Of a stretch of 64,000 bases of DNA, positions 58,567-64,000 are shown piece after piece. Made by a program: the position numbers and the translations under genes. The DNA lies in contig NW_026946359.1 of NCBI RefSeq assembly GCF_035222275.1, positions 1,612,001-1,676,000 of the forward strand, read 5' to 3'. The notes beneath the pieces were generated by a model. It saw only the letters and a list, made by a program, of their open reading frames with translations, did no database searches and was not told the DNA's origin. Within the stretch, counting starts at the first letter, position 1. Every line of letters begins with the position of its first letter. This DNA comes from Podospora bellae-mahoneyi (taxonomy: Eukaryota > Ascomycota > Sordariomycetes > Sordariales > Podosporaceae).

Positions 58567-60230
58567 ATGTCGTCCTCGACCTCAGACAGACGGTTGAGTG
58601 AGCTGTGGAGCTGCGTTACGCTCGACGAGGCAAGCTCACTTATAGACTCCACAAGCAGCCCCTTCTCACTTCAGAACTTTGTTGGAGGCCAATACATTGC
58701 TCCTCATGACTCCTTGACCAACTCCTCGCAACACATCACCTCGTTCGAGCCAAAGACTGGTCGTCCCATCTACACGCTTCCGTGTACTCAACCCCATGCC
58801 GTAGAGGCGGCCATTAAAGCCGCCAAGGCGGCTTTTCCGTCATGGAGCAAAACAGCCCGTGCAGAGAGATCGGCCATTCTCTGGAAAGTGAGCGAACTGC
58901 TCCAGCAAAACAGAGAAGTCTTTGCGATCTGGGAAAGCATCGACCAGGGAAAGACACTGGATAGAGCTAGGGTAGAGGTTGATAGGGCCATATCCAACTT
59001 CTCGTAAGAGATCAAGAAAAGCTAGGCGGTATTCTTTCTCTTGGTGGCTGACAAAGAGGGCAGATATTTTTCAACCTTTATCCTCCACGAGCAAACAGCC
59101 GCGCGGATGGTGGATGGAGTTGCTCTTACCTATGAACATCGCTCACCAGCCGGCGTATTTGCCCTGATCTCACCATGGAACATGCCGTTGTTTCTGCTCA
59201 CCTGGAAGATTGCACCTTGTCTCGCCTTTGGTTGTACGGCTGTTGCGAAGCCAAGCGAGGTGACGAGCATGACGGCCTTCTGTGAGTTCATTCGTTGAAT
59301 CGCCACTCATATGCTGTGCTAACAACTGCTTCAGTGCTGGGTGATATCTTCCAAAAAGCCGGAGTCCCACCTGGAGTCATCAATATCATCTTCGGCGACG
59401 GAGCAACAACCGGTGCCGCCCTGGTGGCATCGCCGTTGATCAACGGCGTATCATTTACTGGAGGCACTCAGACCGGCATTGCTATCCGCCGCCTTACTGC
59501 GCATCAGATAGGGAAGCATCTTTCCCTCGAGCTGGGCGGCAAGAACCCGACTTTGGTCTTTGCAGACTCGATGGTGCCTTCAGTGCGAGAACGTACCATC
59601 CGGGTTGCTGCCATGGCTGCCTTTGAGAACCAGGGAGAAATTTGCCTCTGTGGCTCGCGGATTTATGTTGAAAAGTCTGTTTACAACGACTTTGTCCGCG
59701 ACTTTACGGCTTATGTCAGGGAGAAATACGTGCTGAAGCAGACTGTCGGGGCGGTTGCCAGCTTGCAGCATTACGACAAGATCAGGAGATATCTCGAGTT
59801 GGCTGCGGAACAAAAGGCGACATTTCATCTTGGGGGTGCTCCGCCAACTTTGAACGAGGATGAGGCCCAGGGATACTGGATCGAACCGACTATCTTGACG
59901 GATGTGGCCAAGAATTCGGCGATTCAGATTGATGAGATATTCGGCCCCGTGGTGACCATCACTCCTTTTGACAATGAACAGGAGGCAATCCAGCTTGCGA
60001 ATGATAGCGAATATGGACTGGCAGCCATTCTACTAACGACTGACGGAGCAAGGATGAGACGTGTGGGAGAGCAGCTCGAAGCTGGTTTGGTCTGGGTCAA
60101 CTGCTGGTTGGTCCGAGAGCTTGGAACTCCTTTCGGCGGAATGAAGAACAGCGGAACAGGAAGAGAAGGAGGCGAGCATTCCAGAGACGTGTTCACCGTT
60201 GTGAGAACACTGCATCTGCCCGCCTACTAG
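58567..60230 (+). CDS. Aldehyde dehydrogenase, probable 2-aminomuconate 6-semialdehyde dehydrogenase
   Basis: Exons 58567-59003, 59064-59281 and 59335-60230 give 516 residues; introns are 60 and 53 bases with GTAAGA and GTGAGT donors. It oxidises an aldehyde with NAD+. Signatures: [16 protein letters not shown], the NAD-site [21 protein letters not shown] and [14 protein letters not shown], the catalytic Glu motif [12 protein letters not shown], and Cys322 in [13 protein letters not shown], very like the VCLC context of characterised 2-aminomuconate semialdehyde dehydrogenases (ALDH8A1 type). [12 protein letters not shown] and [13 protein letters not shown] close the fold. It lies between the RidA-type deaminase and ACMSD, which fits the aminomuconate pathway. 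Betaine aldehyde-type dehydrogenase is the main alternative. Confidence 0.9.
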
Positions 60231-60796
60231 GACCCTATCAACACCATGGCCGCAGGGCACGTGGCGCCCACGATGATAGCTGAAAAGCGGCTGGACTTTG
60301 GACCTTCCACAATGGTCAGCTGGATGCTAAGCGACTATCGATACGACCAAGCGTTTTCCTGGATCTACAGGCTCAGAGTTCACCGGGTTTACCGCAACAA
60401 AGCTCGCCGGCATTAGCGCAGTCGGCTTGTCGCGGGTATCTCTCCCGGGCACAGGACGGACTTGGGCAATTGACCAATCAGCGCCGTATCCGTTCCGCCA
60501 TCCGTCATCCGACATCCGCATTTTCGACCACGACAAACAAACAATTGCAAGCCTGTGCCTGGTGCTGCATGTGTGTGAACGTGATTGGATTTGGGGTGGA
60601 ACATGACATCACGTTGATATACTTGCAGGTTTCTCATTGATCATTAATATAGCACAATATACTTTTACGATTCCCATCTTATTCTAGGTTGGTAAACGCT
60701 TCCTCGATGTTTTGACAACCTTCATATCGTCACTTATATTCACATCACGATCGTCAGCAAGAATACCATCAAGTATCACCACCAAGCATAATCATC
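60231..60796. other. Intergenic, ALDH to ACMSD
   Basis: A 566-base gap between two same-strand pathway genes, holding the ACMSD promoter. No coding region recognised. Confidence 0.45.
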
Positions 60797-62200
60797 ATGG
60801 CACCACCAATCCAAGACTGCAACTGCTGCTCTAGCTCCTCCTCCCCCTCCATGTCCTCCTCCCCAGACACCCCAATCACCCCAACAACGCCAACAATCCG
60901 CCCGGCCTCGAAGCTCTTCAGAATAGATATGCACACCCACATCATGCCCCCATCCCTCCCAGACCTCTCCTCCCTCACCCCACCATCAGACAGCACCTAC
61001 CAATGGCCCTCCTTCCGCCCCGTCTCCTCCCCCGACGCCAAGCCCGGGGAGATCGACATGTTTGTCGGCCCAAACTTCTTCCGCCGCGTCCAAGCAAACT
61101 GCTACGACCCCGCCGTCCGCATCAAGGAGATGGACGTCGTAGGCGTAGACGTCCAAGTCCTCTCCACCGTCCCAGTTCTCTTCTGCTACGACGCCCCGCT
61201 AGAGCCAGCGGTTGTTCTGGCCAGGGCGTTGAATGATCACATCGCGGAGATATGCCGGCGGTACCCTGAACGGTTCGCCGGGTTGGGGACTGTGCCATTG
61301 CAGGATACCACCTGCGCAGTGGAAGAGCTGAGACGGATAAAAGGAATGAAGGGGATGAAGGGGATCCAAATCGGGACTTCGATCACGGAGAACATGATGC
61401 TGGATGATGAGCGGCTGGAGGGGTTCTGGAAGGAGTGCGAGGAGTTGGATGTGCCTGTTTTTGTGCACCCTTTGGGGTATTCCCTGCCGAGGGAGAATAA
61501 GGCCCGGTGGGGGAAATACTGGGGGAGCTGGCTTGTTGGTATGCCTTCTGAGACGGCGTTGGCCATGTTGGCGGTTACGTGCTCGGGGTTGTTGGGGCGG
61601 TATCCGAGGTTGAGGGTTTGCTTTGCTCATGCAGGTGGGGCTTTTCCTGCTTTGATGGGGAGGGTGCAGAAGGGGTATGGTTGTAGGCCGGACTTGGTTG
61701 CTATGGACTCGCCGGGGGTTTCACCGAAGGATTATTTTAAGGGGAAAGGAGTTGAGGAGGAGGGAGGGATATATCTTGATTCTTTGACGCATGATCCTGA
61801 TTTGTTGGGGTTTATACTTGCAAAGTTGGGGCCGGGTGGGAAGCGGAGGGTTTTACTTGGGAGTGACTACCCTTTTCCGCTGGGTGAGGTGCCCATGGCA
61901 GGAAAGATGATAGTTGAAGATGAGAGTGTGGATCAGTTCTTGAAGTGGGAGGAGAAGGCGTGGATTCTGGGGAGAAATGCCATCAGGTTTTTGAAGTTGG
62001 GGAAGGAGTTTGAGAGCAGATTCAACAGTAGGTTGCAAGAAGCTGCTGACGAGAGTTGGAATAAGTGGAACAGTACTGTATCGGGAGGGCTGTCTGTCAG
62101 GCCAAAGGAGATTGCGCACAATGGAGGGAGAGATGGCAGACCGGTGATGATTCGTGATCAGGACTGGGAGATGTCGTCTTTTTGTAGTGAAAGTCTGTAG
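60797..62200 (+). CDS. 2-amino-3-carboxymuconate-6-semialdehyde decarboxylase (ACMSD)
   Basis: Single exon, 467 residues. The amidohydrolase-fold zinc enzyme decarboxylates ACMS, the product of 3-hydroxyanthranilate dioxygenase, diverting it from quinolinate and NAD synthesis. Zinc ligands: [11 protein letters not shown] (His46, His48), [16 protein letters not shown] and [11 protein letters not shown]. The stretch [35 protein letters not shown] aligns by eye with human ACMSD (VRENCWDPEVRIREMD and STVPVMFSY), which separates it from salicylate- and resorcylate-type decarboxylases. [16 protein letters not shown] also matches. The N-terminal 38 residues are a Ser/Pro/Thr tail absent in the human enzyme, and the C-terminus is about 70 residues longer. 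Cytosolic. Follows the ALDH gene by 566 bases. Confidence 0.94.
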   Translation: MAPPIQDCNCCSSSSSPSMSSSPDTPITPTTPTIRPASKLFRIDMHTHIMPPSLPDLSSLTPPSDSTYQWPSFRPVSSPDAKPGEIDMFVGPNFFRRVQANCYDPAVRIKEMDVVGVDVQVLSTVPVLFCYDAPLEPAVVLARALNDHIAEICRRYPERFAGLGTVPLQDTTCAVEELRRIKGMKGMKGIQIGTSITENMMLDDERLEGFWKECEELDVPVFVHPLGYSLPRENKARWGKYWGSWLVGMPSETALAMLAVTCSGLLGRYPRLRVCFAHAGGAFPALMGRVQKGYGCRPDLVAMDSPGVSPKDYFKGKGVEEEGGIYLDSLTHDPDLLGFILAKLGPGGKRRVLLGSDYPFPLGEVPMAGKMIVEDESVDQFLKWEEKAWILGRNAIRFLKLGKEFESRFNSRLQEAADESWNKWNSTVSGGLSVRPKEIAHNGGRDGRPVMIRDQDWEMSSFCSESL

Positions 62201-62363
62201 TTCGTATAACTAGGCGTACAGGAATCAATGCAACAATACCGATGATGGTGCTTAATAGAGTCATGTACAATAGGGGAGAAAACTCATGGGTAAATACGGC
62301 AAGATGCTATCTAAGAAGCCCAACGCTGAATGATATCCAAGAACAGAAGATGTGCCTACGTCT

Positions 62364-64000
62364 TCAAGACTCTTGCTTGCCGTCTTCATACCCTGCAGTC
62401 GCTGCCACCGCTCCGGTGAGCTCCACATCCCCCGGTGTACTTCTGTTGCGCTTCCTCCACGTTTCCATTCCCTTCAGTCTCTCAAGCCTCTCTCGAAATG
62501 CCCTCCCCGCCTCCATCTTTTGTGAGCGAAGCTTGGTCATGATCTCCGTTTTCTCCAGCTTCTGAAGATTCTCGTTCATCGTCGCGTTCACTTCAGCTCG
62601 CTGTGTCCAAAGGTCACATACTAGCAGTGTGACTGGGTCAGCCACAGCCCAAAATACCCAGAAATGGGCTGTCAGCTGTAGCCTGTCCTCGTCGGATATC
62701 TTCGTGAAAGGTGCCATGACCGTCTGTGTAGAAAGTCAGCAAACACCAGTGAGGTAAGGCAGGTAGCAGAGGGCAGGAATATCTACCGCAATAGCCGTGG
62801 CTGGCAGAAAGACCATGGTCAGAAGAGCAATGCTTTTCATTGCTGAAGAGTCAGGTCATGTCTCGCGAGCGATTTCTTGTTGCATGAGGTTATACAGCTG
62901 TTTAAAAAGACTACATAGTATTGCGCCACATTATGATGAATGACACTGTAACCATTTTTGAACGTACCACTTGCAAATGCAAATGCACATCTTATATCAT
63001 GTGTTCGTGCTGATGAAACAAACTCCGACTGCGCACAGATGCAAGCTCCAGAAACCGCCTGCTTCAGCTGCCATCACAGATCTCTGGCTCTTGCTCAACT
63101 CCAAATCGTTGACAATGATGCTGAATCTTGCTGATGGCTGCAATGATCGAACCGTGAAGGGGCTGGAACATTGTAAAACTCCTGTTTCGCAAGTATCGAT
63201 GTTGCGTAGTAAGCGTCATATGCAGCCCTGAAAAGAATTTGTCTCGTTCTTCGATTTTATTCCCAGCATCCTGAAGAAGATCTGCCTCTTGAAGAGTCAC
63301 CTTCTTACCCATGACCGCTAGAGTTTTATTGACAAGCTGAAGGTTCTTTCGTATTACATTCACTTTGCTTTTGATCTTCAGCAGAGCCCACTAGTAGATT
63401 AGCAAAGGTAGAAGTAGGATCCTTGATATGGTCCTTGCAGTGTACGACGTTAACCGGCACAGAGATATGTTCTGATTCAACCCGATCGGCGACATAGAAT
63501 CCGTGTGTCAAGCGGAGAGATGGATTATAGCTAAGCGCCATGGAAATCCAGCATTTGGGGGAGGTATTCCAGTTGAGTGTCAAGCCTGCGATGGTTCTTT
63601 TATCAACACTTGCACGGTCGTCAATAATACCCTCTCAGAGAATCTGCTTCTCATCTAATGCTGAGGTGTTGGTGCCAAGATCTTCAGTAGTAACAGATAG
63701 ACCTGTTGATCCTTTGCTCGTAAGATCCCTGACATACGATTTTGGCAGTTCCATCGTCTGCATCATCTCCATCCACTGCTCTCTTGTGAAGGGTACTGCC
63801 CAGGCTGATTCCACAGCCCAGGAGCCATAAATCAGTCGCAGGATTCCTGTGGGCGGGTTCTCAAGTTCATCCTCAGGGACGAGTCGTCCTTCTGCTCTCA
63901 ACCATTATCCAAAGTCCTCTGAGTCTGTGTTGAGAGTATAGTAGTCTTTGACTTTTGTTGGGAGTGACTGAGGAAAGAATCAATAATTATTGCCCTGCGC
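62364..64000 (-). pseudogene. Decayed CorA-like membrane protein gene, cut by window edge
   Basis: Reading right to left, coherent segments appear: DYYTLNTDSEDFG, WLRAEGRLVPEDELENPPTG, LRLIYGSWAVESAW, GLTLNWNTSPKCWISMALS, LLKIKSKVNVIRKNLQLVNKTL, LYNLMQQEIARET, MKSIALLTMVFLPATAIA and, after an intron, MAPFTKISDEDRLQLTAHFWVFWAVADPVTLL. The last pair are the two membrane helices of a large fungal CorA-like family. In-frame TAA (63905-63907), TGA (63635-63637) and TGA (62856-62858) interrupt it, all of which would be CAA or CGA before a C-to-T change. The rest can be joined by introns. Three nonsense codons make a live gene unlikely; the start lies beyond 64000. This is a host membrane protein, not a mobile element. 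Confidence 0.65.

Noticed and set aside
1-64000. tRNA genes
   Set aside because: I looked for GGTTCGA-type B boxes with matching A boxes; the few GTTCGA hits lie in coding regions or lack a clover-leaf context.

Overview
This window is nuclear DNA of a filamentous ascomycete. The evidence is short GT-AG introns of about 50-100 bases, many with a CTAAC-like branch site, and typical fungal genes: a CFEM/Pth11-type receptor, an Asp f 4-like protein, an eqolisin peptidase, an amidoligase and ThrE/DUF1212. The RPD3, RPN11 and RRP41 genes look like those of Sordariomycetes, perhaps Sordariales; that placement is inference. Exon borders were set by reading splice sites and keeping frame.

Layout. 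(1) 1-10725 is part of a secondary-metabolite cluster. A highly reducing polyketide synthase (KS-AT-DH-MT visible, C-terminal end outside the window) diverges from an FrsA/Ayg1-like alpha/beta hydrolase, followed by a 14-segment MFS exporter and an EthD-domain protein. (2) 11848-19768 holds a CFEM/Pth11-like receptor, a PLC-like phosphodiesterase and a secreted Asp f 4-like protein. (3) 21622-41877 is mostly housekeeping: RRP41 (exosome), an HDEL-tagged PDI-like protein, VTA1 (ESCRT), RPN11 (proteasome), an RPD3 histone deacetylase, a membrane-anchored S33 peptidase and a ThrE/PRM10-type transporter. Between VTA1 and RPN11 lie a broken LPMO-like gene and an unknown gene whose frame shifts at a 10-C run. 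(4) 43841-54021 is gene-poor: an eqolisin, an amidoligase-like protein and an L-lactate dehydrogenase. (5) 54769-62200 holds an amino-acid permease followed by a RidA-type deaminase, an aldehyde dehydrogenase and ACMSD. The last three match three consecutive steps of 3-hydroxyanthranilate (kynurenine branch) catabolism. (6) 62364-64000 is a decayed CorA-like membrane protein gene with C-to-T-type nonsense codons, running off the right edge.

The two regions where genes plausibly work together are the polyketide cluster (synthesis, release or cyclisation, export) and the aminomuconate cluster (ACMS to aminomuconate semialdehyde to 2-aminomuconate to oxalocrotonate plus ammonia, with a permease beside it). 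I found no tRNA, rRNA, CRISPR array or recognisable intact transposon.
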